This document shows, piece by piece, positions 50,131-61,174 of a stretch of DNA of 64,000 bases. A program made the position numbers and the translations under genes. The stretch lies in NCBI GenBank assembly GCA_963678675.1, contig OY783196.1, positions 29,428,827 through 29,492,826 on the forward strand, given 5' to 3'. The DNA is from Xiphydria camelus (lineage: Eukaryota > Arthropoda > Insecta > Hymenoptera > Xiphydriidae). Under the pieces are notes generated by a model. The model ran no database searches and was not told the DNA's origin. It saw nothing but the letters and a program-made list of their open reading frames with translations. The number at the start of each line of letters is the position of its first letter. The stretch's first letter is position 1.

Positions 50131-51104
50131 CTTTAGATATGGCGCGAAGGATAACCAAATGCGATTATCAGCGACGACGTTGGCGCAATTATAATTATTT
50201 TCTATCGGAAAGAAAGTAACATTTATTTTGCCTTATCGCAGTTTGACTGACACGATTGCACATGGCCGTTACACGTACCGATATCGATAAACGAAGCTTT
50301 ATTTAATTCCGAAAGTTGAATCATGAAATAATTCAACTTGAATTATTAAACGAATGTTGCTATCTCCTCTTTCCCAATTTTACTTCCTCTTCCGACGATA
50401 TTGCTTAGAATAATTATCTTTAGATTCTTTAATAAAAATATGAAGCAGTTTGATATGATATACATACATTACATACTCCACGAACTGATTTTTTAAATGC
50501 AGTTTTTGGAGCAAAGAGACGAACGCAACAGTCGTCGTGTCTTCAGTCGCGATACTCTCTAGTTTCTCTAGTTACCTATGAACTTTCCACCCAAATTGGC
50601 ACAAAACTTTTGTGAAGGTTCAATAAAATCGATCCGAGTCGCTCACCGGTAACGAGATAATCGTGACTGAAGCGGCTTTACTGTCACCTTCGAATGTCAT
50701 TGATCGAAAAAATACGTTTCGAAAGTCAGTTCCTTGCTTGCAAATGAGTTCTACGAGAGGCATACATAAGTACCTGGGTTGGAAAGTCGTAAGCGATGAA
50801 ATTAGAGCGGCGTTCAGAAAAGTTTTTGATCGTCGAGGAAGAGGGTGGATTCCGCTGAACTGTCCATGGTTCGATACTGGTCCACTGCAATGCCCAAGCG
50901 AGTGTACTCGTTAAATTAATTGAGATTCGCCGATAGTATTACGCGACGAGGATGTTGCGCGAGCTCTCTATTGGGTAAGAGTTTCGGCTACATCGTGTGA
51001 CGGAGAACGTCCTGATTAAAGGGGGATGGAAGCTAATTGCGACGAGGCTTATCGCTCCTCAAATCGTAATCGACAGTATCATTGCGTTGATGAGTGTACG
51101 CGTA

Positions 51105-51203
51105 TACAGGGTATGTAACATGATATACAGGACACTCTTTGGAGAGGAATTCATGCTGGTTCCGCCCCTGCAGCTGGGCTCACATATTACGTTACACCCT
51201 GTA
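51105..51203. mobile_element. Short inverted-repeat element (about 100 bp)
   Basis: TACAGGGTATGTAAC at the left pairs with GTTACACCCTGTA at the right, one base looped out. TACAGGGTGT-type ends are common in small insect DNA elements. The target duplication is not clear. Confidence 0.5.
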
Positions 51204-51899
51204 TTTAGCGCGTAATAGCTATACCGCTTCATCCCTATACGATCACATCATCAACAGTTCAATCGACCTCGATTTCTTCAGTCACGTGCGGATACACGTG
51301 ACTGCTCGAATATGTGTCAATCGTTTGGCATACGAGAAAAGCTTAACTATACAAACGAACCAAAGCGGCGAATATCATTCACAGACTAGGTACACAATGT
51401 AGTCGCGAGTATCTAAATGCGATCGACTCTACTTCTACGAATACCTGCACAAGGCGACAGGAAGCTCGATGTCGCGCTGCCAAAAACTCAACTCCTCTCG
51501 ATACCAAACGAAGCAGACGAGGTACGAGACCCGTGCTCATCTTCCCTCGAGCACCGAGGGGTCGACACTCACTGTCCACCTAACCAGAAGCGACGCATAT
51601 CTAGCGCGTCGTCGAGCGCCTGCGCCTCGGCCGTCGTATCGCATTCGCGCGTCTGCGGTAATGGTTCGACGAAATTCTAATTCGTACGGAATGACATTGT
51701 CATCGAGGGACTTACGCGACGAGTATCCATGAGTAATCAAGGTTAGCGCGGTGATCGTCGGTAGCAGACGGCCGCTGAAAACCGCTCTTCGCGATACCCA
51801 ACGGAAAGCCCCATCCGGGATGTCCGTGATAATCCTTATCAGCGGTTCACGGTGGTCCCCCTCCCGCGCGTAGCAATCGTCTCTCGGAAGATGACAGCG

Positions 51900-51921
51900 C
51901 TCTCTCTCTCTCTCTCTCTCG
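51900..51921 (+). promoter_or_regulatory. (CT)n / GAGA tract upstream of PAQR4
   Basis: Eleven CT units, GAGA on the minus strand, about 555 nt before the PAQR4 ATG. In insects such tracts near promoters can bind GAGA-type factors. It may equally be a plain microsatellite. Confidence 0.4.
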
Positions 51922-52475
51922 AGGAGGGGTTGAAGTTGGTCGCTATTTGACAAACGAACTCGAATCGCGCACGCGCAGTCATCATTACGACCGGCAAACG
52001 CTCCGAAGAGCGGATCGACGGGGTGCAGGGTCTTCCTCGGGAGCGTCATCGCCTCTCCGCGTCGACCTACCCCCGAGCGCCGCGCGGGAGTTCTCCTCTC
52101 AGTGCGCGCCACCCCCGCGCGCCGACGTCGCTCGTGTCTTTCGGTGGAGAACGCTGATAATCTGGCGGCGATCGATGTCGTCGTCATGACGACCGAGCTC
52201 TCGAGAGCGGCGGTCACGCCGGAGAGGGGGTCGGTTGGCACAACTGCGGCAGCGGTGTCGGTCGCGGGGCAGGGGGTTCGGGTTTTGGTTCGGGCGGATT
52301 CGCGAGAGCCCCCGAGTCTCTATAGTTTCTCGGGTTTCTCGTTAACAACGTTCACCGCTCGTCAGTTCGTCGCCAGACCACACGCGCCATGCGAAAGGGC
52401 CGCCCGTTTCAGTTCAGGTGACGCACGGGTCACATTCCCGGGACTTCTCGACACGTGTGAAAAGCGCACTGCAGC

Positions 52476-55400
52476 ATGAGCAGCAGCACGGTCGGCGTGA
52501 ACGGCGCCGGGACGACAGAGCTGACCGCTCGGCACCGGCTGTCGAGCCTCGGCGTCCGGTTGGAGCAGCCGCCGACGAGCACGCAGCACACGACGGCGGC
52601 GTTCGTCGACGTGAAACCGCAGGCGGGAGGACGCCGCGACAGGTGCACCGGGGGCGGCGAGCCGCAGCCCCCTTCCGGTGTCGCTGCAGACTCGCAAAGT
52701 CGGGAGCTCGAGGACGGGGAACAGGCGCCGCCGAAGGACGAAATCGATGGCCTCGAAGTCTCGAGGATCCTGCTGCGGTGGGGCGACATGCCGCGTCACC
52801 TGCAGTTTAACCCTCACATTTACACCGGCTACCGACCCCTCATGACCATCCGGGGCTGCATCGCGAGTCTCTTCTACGTTCACAACGAAACCGTCAACAT
52901 CCTCACTCACGGTGAGTCGGACGTAGGCGACCAAAGTGGCTCCTCCTCGTCGCGAAGAGGAGTCCTCGCGACGTGAGAGACGCCTGCCTCGAAATCGTAC
53001 GATTCCACGTACGCCGTCTCGCTTTTCGTCTCTCTAGCGGACCTACATCCTGCTTGTCCTGCGGCTTTGTAGACATCGCAATCCGTACTCCGGATGTGCT
53101 TGAGCGTAGCGCTTCACCCGCTGCACCTTCCCGATTGGCGGACGACGAACGTAGCAAAGATAGACGGGGAACGCTGAAAAAAACGCTGTAAAATGTATCG
53201 TTAGAGTATCCGTTCGACCGTTTCATATTCCAAGATTTTTTATCATTACTTATTCATTTTGTAACCGTACGTTAATGTAGTGTGTGAGAAACATAATAAA
53301 TCCTCATTCTTATTGGCTTTCTTTTGGACGAGATGACACGCCTGTATGTAATTCGGTAGTCGTACCCTTCGTTATATTACGTTGTTTCTCTATTTGCCTG
53401 GGCATGCTGCTGATTCACGAGATACCCGAATTCCCAAATTATATTGCGATATGCACATGTCCCGGAGGGCGACGCATCCGCCAGGGTCGCGATATCGTTA
53501 CTACCCTCAATCGTATACCTAGTCTACGTGCTGATATTCTTGACCCCGACTCAATTATGATTCACCGACGACAAACTCATTTCACGTGCTCCACAGGCCC
53601 CTCCCCCGAGTGTTCTCTCGCTGGGGTGATTTCCGAGCCCTGGAAATGACCGCTTCTGCAATATTTAGCGCAGTTTCGCCGTCGGATCGCAGCGAGGAGC
53701 TGTTTCGAGCCGCCGCGGCCCCGGATTCGCGCAATGAGGGTCACGCGGTTGTAAAAGGTTGCGTTGCAGCGACCCGCGGCCATCGCGATATCGCTTCCGC
53801 GCGTAAACTGCACACGCGTACGTGCGACGGGATGCAAGGTCGATGCGCTTGAGAGATTAAAATAGGCTAAATCCGGAAAGAGGGGTTTGGCGAGCAAGGT
53901 TGGAGCAGCCCCCGGGTTGTGGGCTTCCGCGAAATCACCGCAATGCAGCGCGAGGGGCAGATGTAACGTATTATCGTCGTGGGATGACGGTCGATCGATT
54001 ACACGAAGATACACGGCGCGGGAAGCCGAACACGATAAAGCCAATGAAATTCAACATCTCGGTTAAGCGTTCCGATAATTTTCCAATCATTGCATGATCA
54101 TTTTATTCGTTCGATGATATCCTTAGATCCTCTTCGGTGCAGTGAAAAAATCGCGATTGAAGATAAAATTCCGAATGTGATGCATGATAATCTACATTTC
54201 TCGATTCAGAAATTTGTACGAGGTGGAGGCACAGAGTTAGGAGTGCATGTCTTCATAAAACGGATCAAACGAATTCAGGTCACGTTTCTCTTCGATTCCG
54301 CAGACTCGATTCGTTTCGGTTAGATAATTGTCTGGATTTCGAATTACGAAAACAACATCAAGAATGCATTTGTTCCAAAAATAAATCTAATCGATTTCGG
54401 TCTGGTTTCAAGTCGATTTCGTGGCGCCACTCCCGCGTATATGCATGTGGATAATGCACGATATACAGTCATATAGAAGTTGTCAGAAGGGAAGCCGCAC
54501 GGCGTCTCGTTTCTCTGCGTCATTAATCCCTCCCTCCTGAGCGCGTCGTCGGAGGGGTTGAAAAATCCCCAATGGAAAGTACGGAAGTGAACTTTCGCAC
54601 GACACGCCTTCTTGAACTTCTCAATGGATGTAGAACAGAGTACTTCGCTTCTGTGGAACAACTTGCATACAAGGTGATACGCTTTGTACTATTACAAGTA
54701 TAATACTTCGCGGTAAATCGGTTTCGCGGTTACCTTCTATCAGGCGCAAAGTATTATATAAAGTGTATTGTCTTGTACACACGAAGTAATGCGAATGTAC
54801 CGCACATAGGGAAAAATTATTATGTAGTTTTAACAAAACTAGGTTTTGCTGAGAATGTTTTGCTATCACTACAAAATCATTATCTATGGTAGCAAACGAT
54901 ACGCCCAATAATGGTAAAAATATTCGCAGGGATAGCAAATATTTTTACCGAAAAAATGTTTACTGTGACAGTAATTATATTTGCTAGACATTACCGAAGA
55001 TAGTCTTGCTGCCACATATGATATTTCTGTCGTGATAGCAAAAAGTTGCCAGCAAAACATAGTTTTGCTGAGAAAGCGAAATCATTTTTTTTCCGTGCTG
55101 GAGCGGGTCGACGAAGGGGTCGAAAAATGCCGATCGAAAAGCGCGGAAGTAGATTTTTTTCACGGAGGCTTCCGGAATTTCTCAGCAGATATGAAATAAA
55201 ATATTTTAGCGCGAAGAAAAGGGCGCGCACACGCCCAATATCGCGGGCGCATTGCTCACCGCGGGGGCTTCGCTATAGAAAAGAGTTAATCCAGTCGAAT
55301 CTGCGTGAGGCCGTTTGTCGTGACGCTGGGATTGCGTGCGTCACGTAACCGCCGATGAACTCCCTTGTCGATTCACGGGTGATATTTTTTAGCATCGCGC

Positions 55401-58400
55401 GGCGTCGGTACGCGTTTGCGGCAGCGAGAGCAAGCCGAACATTCGCGCCACGTGACAGCCTCGCGGGATTGCAAAGGCCTTAGTGCAATATAAATGACGC
55501 GTCGGCTTTTCATTGACCTCGCGTCATGGAACGCGTTGCGAGGTCTGGGAAAAGTTTCACGCGAGCACGAGACAAAATATGACGAGGTGCCGCGATCGAG
55601 AGATTTGGAAAATTGTGAATACCAGAAACTGTTCATAGATTTAATTAATTCCGATAAAGTAGTCTTGGTTGTATTGAACGGTCTTCGAAGCTCTATTACG
55701 CGTGGACTTTAGACTTGCGTAACATCTGCTCGAATTAAAATGTCGAGCAAGGCGCATAGCGATGAATCGATAAAAGAATGCCTTTCGTATACTCCAGGGA
55801 ACTCAATTGTCATCCATTTTTAATCGGATCGATCGGAAGGGGTGATCGAGAACGGCTGGGGCAGAACGGCCTTCGCTGTATCACACAGGGGCTTGTGCTT
55901 TAAATGATCGAGTGTTTCCTAAAAGTTTCCAAGTAATTCTTCTACAGCGACAAGTTTCCCCCGACAAGTTAGGGTCCTTTTCAGACTCGTCAGATTGCAA
56001 TTTGCGATTTAAAATGATCGAACGCTATTGAGATTGAGACAAATGGCCCATCTACACTCAACGACTCGATTCCAGGGCGCGTGAGACGGATTCCTTCGGA
56101 ATGTTAAATTTCATTAATTAAAGATACAATTCGCGTCGTTCTAGAAAATTCTATTCAAACGCATCGTCGCATTGTCGTCAGATTCTACGCACAGGAGATT
56201 AAGCCCCGTATAATGTCCCCGCGGCGCGGATAACGCGATAACTCGGCTTTCATGTGCACCTGGCTATCCGCGGGGGATGAAAACCATAAGCTGACGCAAT
56301 CCGTGCTATAATAAGCAAACTCCGCAGTGGACTTTCATTGAATTGAATTGTACGGGGCCACGGTAGAAGCGGCGTTAAGGCGGGATATAAATTACAGGAC
56401 ATTGCACAGCCAATCCCGTCATTACGATCCGGTTATTTGTACTCATCCTCGCGACATCGCGTAGAAATAACGACTGACGACACGCGGAGGTGCGAGAAGT
56501 GTCGCCCAAGGCGGGGGGCGCTCCGTAACGGACGGGGATGGACGGAATGGGAATTGAGGTCAAGAGCTTGTATACGGGAGGAGCGACGCGTTGGGTTATT
56601 TGCAAATTTGTCGAGCTCGTAGCTAAGTTGATCAAACGTATAAATGGGATGTCGTTGGTTTTAAAGCGACGAGAGAAAATTGTACAGCTTCGAGTCAGAA
56701 ATTCTTTAGTGATTTTTCTTCCTTCTTTAGAATGACCCGTTTTTATATACGCCCGGGCACTAACGAGTAGGAGAGAAGAAATTAACGACCGAAGAGAGAC
56801 ATTTTCTACGCGTACTGCATACCTCTGTAATAAAATATGCACCTCTCGTTAAATGGGTGGTCCCTTCGCGAGGAGTACTGCGGGCCGATCTCTCCAGTCA
56901 CAACTATGCCAGGACTTTCGGGATCGTCGTATAGTCGCTCCCAAGATGGAAGGACGATCTATTTAACTTGGCATTTAATTACGGATAGGCGATGCGAGGT
57001 GAACGAAACTGAAGAGGCGCAATGCGTTTTTCCTCTGATATTCGTTTATGGATTAAATAAGTATAAATGATTATTCGTCAGTGAGGCGACTTTTATTAAA
57101 TAATGCGAAAAAAGGTGTATCGTAAATTACATGCTAGTGCGACAAAGTGTCCTGCTCGTAGGAATGATTGTCGTTCTTGAAGCATCTCAGGTGTTGTCGG
57201 GATTAGTCTAAAGTCGCCCCTTCGAGCGAGCAGCCCTCTTATTATGTGTTATAATTCAGGAAACCGCCCACATACGCTTCATCCCCCCGAATTAGCTGGT
57301 TTCGAAATGGAATATAGCCGAAGCCTGTCGAACCCTCGTGCATGTATGTACATACAAGGTGGACAGGAACGAGTGAACCCTCGATCGCGAACACGTCGAC
57401 GCATAAAAGTGGTATTAGTTGCATATTCATTGTTGCTGCTTCCCGCGTGGAGAACGGCGATAGAAAAACTCGCGCGTTTTCACCTATTTCGCGGTCGAAT
57501 GCTCACCTGTTCTGACTCGTCTTCTATACGTTCCACGAGATCGAGTTCACTATCGATTCGTTTTCTATCTCGCGAAGAAGCTTCCATCGATACAATAATA
57601 GCCCCGTGTATATAATAATTTCTGCGATAACCATCTCCACTCTCGACTTTGCCAAATGTCACCGGCACGAAGAAAATGTTACCGGGTCAGTTCGATCTCC
57701 CACCCCGTTCCTCTGAAAGTAGAATCGGAGCACACGGAATATTAAGGACGCAACCCTTACACCGTAAGACGTTCCTATAGTGTTGCTACAAGAATGTTTA
57801 CAATTTCTCAATGCGACAGGTTTCCCGATCGTGTACATCCTGATAACCGTGCCGTGCCTACTCCCGTGGAGCGCGGAGGGACCCCTCGCGGGATTCCTCT
57901 CCTGGTGTCACCTACTCGGCGCGGTCAGCCCTTGGATCGGTTCCTTTCTCTACCACCTCTTCATGAACCTGGACCGCGGCGAAGCCGTCTACAAGAGGTT
58001 GCTGCAGCTCGACATGCTCGGCATTTGGATCAGCCAGAGTTTCGGTGAGCGGGGATGGGAAATTGTCGCGGTTTGGGACGCTGAATTTCGCGGTATCCTT
58101 CGAATACTCAAAGTCAGGTCGACAGACGTTTCCTTTTTAAGGTAAAAGCCTCGCTATGGAAACGATGAATGGTCTTTTACGATGAAGTTCCTTTCTTGTG
58201 TACAAACGATGCCGCACCTTCGTACCTTGATCGAGGTTCTTCAATCGTAAAACGTCACCCCCTCGCTTTCACGGCAGAGTTGATATAGCGAACGATAAAG
58301 AGTGCACAGGGTATCTCGAGAAATGTGTCAAGGTCGAGACGCTGAAGTCAGTCGGGGTAAATCTGACGATACGCGATATCGGGGAGGCAAATTCTCCAAA

Positions 58401-60471
58401 ATGAGACAAAAGTGGAATCATCGCAATAATAGGCGCGGCTTTCCGGAAGCACCTCGTATATTAAATCAATCTACGCGAAGTTCTTTCATTCATCACTGCG
58501 GTTGATTTTAATGAAATTCGGAAAGAACCGACGGCACGGAAGACCTACCCACCTTCCGCAGTCATCCATCTCGTCGGAGTCGCGATTGACATCACCGAGG
58601 AGTGATGGAGTCTATAAATAACTCAAAGTATCGACTGTATGTACCCTTTCGTCGCGCGAAATATGAAGCCACCCCTTCGACCCAGCGGAATATCACGGGA
58701 GGGCGATGTAAACCCCACGCTTTGCTGGTTTCGGCGAACTTGTTTGCTCCCCGGCTTTAACTGAAACGCGCGCGTGTCAAGCGTATCGCGTATCGAGTAT
58801 CTATAGTACAAATTGAGTTCAAAATCTTCGGGGTTCGAACTAAATTTATACCCGAAGTTCGACTACATACGAACACGATAATATAGTTCCTAATCTTGTA
58901 TTGATCCAGTGCCGGAAACTCCCTCCGGTTCCTAATGACTGTTTAATAGGACAGTCGTTCCCGGCTAATTAAGGATTGCGGAGATAAAAGAATCGCATAA
59001 AGTCGAGTACGACGACCTTACAAAGTGCCTGATCTTAGAGTTTTATTTTTCACGTCAGCTTCTTCTTAAAATTTTAAATATAGAATTTCGAGAACTGCAA
59101 ACATCGTCGAAGAGATTTTAAAAAATCAAAGAAGCCTTTCGCGGGCGAAGAAGTATTTCCAAGACTAATTGGTGCGTCAATTAAGTCTGTATCAATTTGG
59201 CGAAAAACGGCGCTCGGCAAATGTCTTGAACGAAATTGATACTCGAAGATGTTTGCTCGGCACGTTTACACGCCGGCCACACGTTTGATAGTATAGTACG
59301 ATAACACAGCGTTTGACCAATGCGCTCCCAAATGATCATTAGAAATTGAACTCCAGAAGAAAGAAACAACTCGGTACAATATGAGGTAAATATCTGTATA
59401 CGAGTAACCGAACGCGTACCGATAACTAAAGGCGCCTCTAAATAATTAAAACGATCGCGTCTTTGAGTAATTAAAAGCGAGCAAATATTTTCCCTAGTTG
59501 CTTAATAAATTTCAAATTTACGTAGCTCTGCGAAAATTGAGGGGTAGACGATTGACTTTCCACATAGCTGAGCGTTGATACGCTTACCCTGCAATCACCA
59601 GCTGTTCCTAAACTATCGAATGTTACCGAATATCGATTCCTTCGGGTCGTACCTACACATTTTCACGCTCGAGGTCGGAAAGACTCGATTAATCAAATTG
59701 AACGGTGGTCGATCGATTCGCGCGACAAGGTTTTTTCACGAGCAAATGGGTAATAGACGATATATCGCGTCGCGATGCAGGAAGCGAGCGTATCATCGAA
59801 AGCGCGAAGTCTGGCGGCGGATGTCACGGTGAATTTTCGCTTTCAGGTGCAATGCCGATGATAGCCGCCACGGTGCATTGTCTCTCGGAGGGTCTCTGGA
59901 ACTGCTGCATCTTCGTTTACTGCGCTCTCAGCTTTTGGGGCTTGCTCAAGGTGATGAAAAGAGATTCCGCTTGTCGCGCTCAGCTCTTTCGAATTCAACA
60001 ACGGGTAATGTTTTTTTTTCCTCTCCAGGCGATGAACGCGTGGTCCCCGTGGGAAAGGCGTCTCTGCTTCGCTCCACCTTTCTTGATGAGAATGCTGGTG
60101 CTGATAATGAGATTCCTCGGTATCGGCGGTGGCTCGTCGGCTGCTCTGACGCACCTTATATTACAGGTAAGCGACTTTGGCGCGTCGATGCGGAAAAAAA
60201 TGGTCGGTTTCGTTTATAAAAACATTCATTCGAATTGTAGGATTTGGTGTCGGTGCTCGGCGGAGCGGTGGGTGCTCTTCACGTGCCGGAAAAATGGATG
60301 CCCGGCCGAGTGGACATGGTTCTGAACTCCCACAATATCATGCACGTGATGGTGGTGATGGCGGTGTATTCCATGCACGCGGCGACCCTTCAGGATCTCG
60401 CCTGGATGGCCGACCCTTCGGTGTGCGCCGCTCCCGCGATTGGAGTCTCGGCGAACCAGGACGAGCTATGA
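52476..60471 (+). CDS. PAQR4: Progestin and adipoQ receptor family member 4 homologue
   Basis: Seven-transmembrane PAQR protein; vertebrate PAQR4 resides in Golgi membranes and is linked to ceramide turnover. Exons: 52476-52911, 57820-58044, 59847-59950, 60029-60166 and 60241-60471, totalling 1134 nt and 377 residues, all phase-consistent. Start ATG 52476 (context GCAGCATGAGC). The first about 100 residues are Gly/Pro/Thr-rich and look disordered. The PAQR core then begins at PRHLQFNPHIYTGYRP, followed by SLFYVHNETVNILTHG (motif A), SFLYHLFM and RLLQLDMLGIWIS (motif B with His and Asp candidate metal ligands), HCLSEGLWNCC, LPEKWMPGR-like HVPEKWMPGRVDM, and SHNIMHVMVVMAVYSMH (motif C, HxxxH). 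The core length matches the 273-residue human PAQR4, so the N-terminal extension is the unusual part. Assignment to PAQR4 rather than another member rests on YTGYRP, LYHLFM and NSHNIMH. Confidence 0.92.
52912..57819 (+). other. PAQR4: PAQR4 intron 1
   Basis: A 4.9-kb intron (donor CACG|GTGAGT, acceptor ATGCGACAG). It contains the TTTTGCT-rich inverted-repeat element at 54802-55098. No other feature is supported. Confidence 0.8.
54802..55098. mobile_element. 297-bp diverged inverted-repeat element in PAQR4 intron 1
   Basis: Imperfect inverted repeats of about 65-70 bp: the left arm carries GGTTTTGCTGAGAATGTTTT and GCTATCACTACA; the right arm, read in reverse, carries TATGTTTTGCTGGCAACTTT and GCTATCACGACA. 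The interior is AT-rich without an open frame. It resembles an old MITE. Confidence 0.55.
58045..59846 (+). other. PAQR4: PAQR4 intron 2
   Basis: A 1.8-kb intron between GTTTCG|GTGAGC and CGCTTTCAG. I see no gene or repeat in it beyond a short hairpin, GACTGTTTAATAGGACAGTC, near 58938. Confidence 0.75.
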
Positions 60472-60734
60472 TGATCGAGCCTCTTGGCAACGACTCGATG
60501 ACAGGCGTCAGGAGCCATCAAAAGATACTCGAGTTTCTCCGGAAGCGAGACATGTGATTCCCCGGGAGATCTGTGATGTTAATAAGGATCCGTTCCGTGC
60601 GGCTCCGCTTGGATTCCTCGAAAGGGACGAGTGGGAGGGTCCATTTGGTTCTCCGAACCTCGTCCCTTTGATTCCGAGTGACGAGAATCGGAGGATGTCA
60701 TGAATAGGTCACGGATATTCGCGTAGGTAGAACG

Positions 60735-60740
60735 AATAAA
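60735..60740 (+). terminator. PAQR4: Candidate proximal poly(A) signal of PAQR4
   Basis: AATAAA 264 nt after the stop codon. A second one at 61169-61174 would give a longer 3' UTR. Which is used cannot be told from sequence. Confidence 0.4.
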
Positions 60741-61168
60741 TATAGAATTAGGGGAAGAAATCGACAGCGGCGGGAGAAAAATTGTTTATCGCTGGCCTAG
60801 GATTACTCGCGATCCCAATGGGCAAGAAATAGGAAGATAAGAGACAGAGAGCGGACGAGAGGCGGCCGAACGAGATAGGTGGTCTATATACGGAGCCGTG
60901 AGCGGTGTGATCGAATTGCGACCGCCTTCTCGACCTCGGCGCCGGGTACAGCGAGTCGAGTGAGTTTTAGAGCACTTTTAGCTAATTTTCTAGACGACTT
61001 TTCTCGAGTAGCAATGAAATTGGTACGTGGCTTTTTGAGTTGCGGGCGACTTTCGAAGCCACCTTTTCTGTTCCCCTTTTCCTCGGCGACCGGGCACGTT
61101 GAATCGTGAGGCGAGAATTGGACGACAAACGGATATCTATATACATACACATATGTATATATATATAC

Positions 61169-61174
61169 AATAAA
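61169..61174 (+). terminator. PAQR4: Candidate distal poly(A) signal of PAQR4
   Basis: AATAAA directly after a TATATA tract, 698 nt after the stop codon. Confidence 0.4.

Larger units (their letters stand above)
50131..52475. other. Intergenic, probably divergent promoter region
   Basis: Between the leftward candidate Doa exons and the rightward PAQR4 gene. It holds a small inverted-repeat element (51105-51203) and a (CT)n tract. The last 400 bp is CpG-rich and probably PAQR4 promoter plus 5' UTR. No coding exon is supported. Confidence 0.55.

Noticed and set aside
51537..52241. 234-codon minus-strand open frame upstream of PAQR4
   Set aside because: Arg/Thr-rich frame across a CT repeat and a CpG-rich promoter area, with no domain or splice context.
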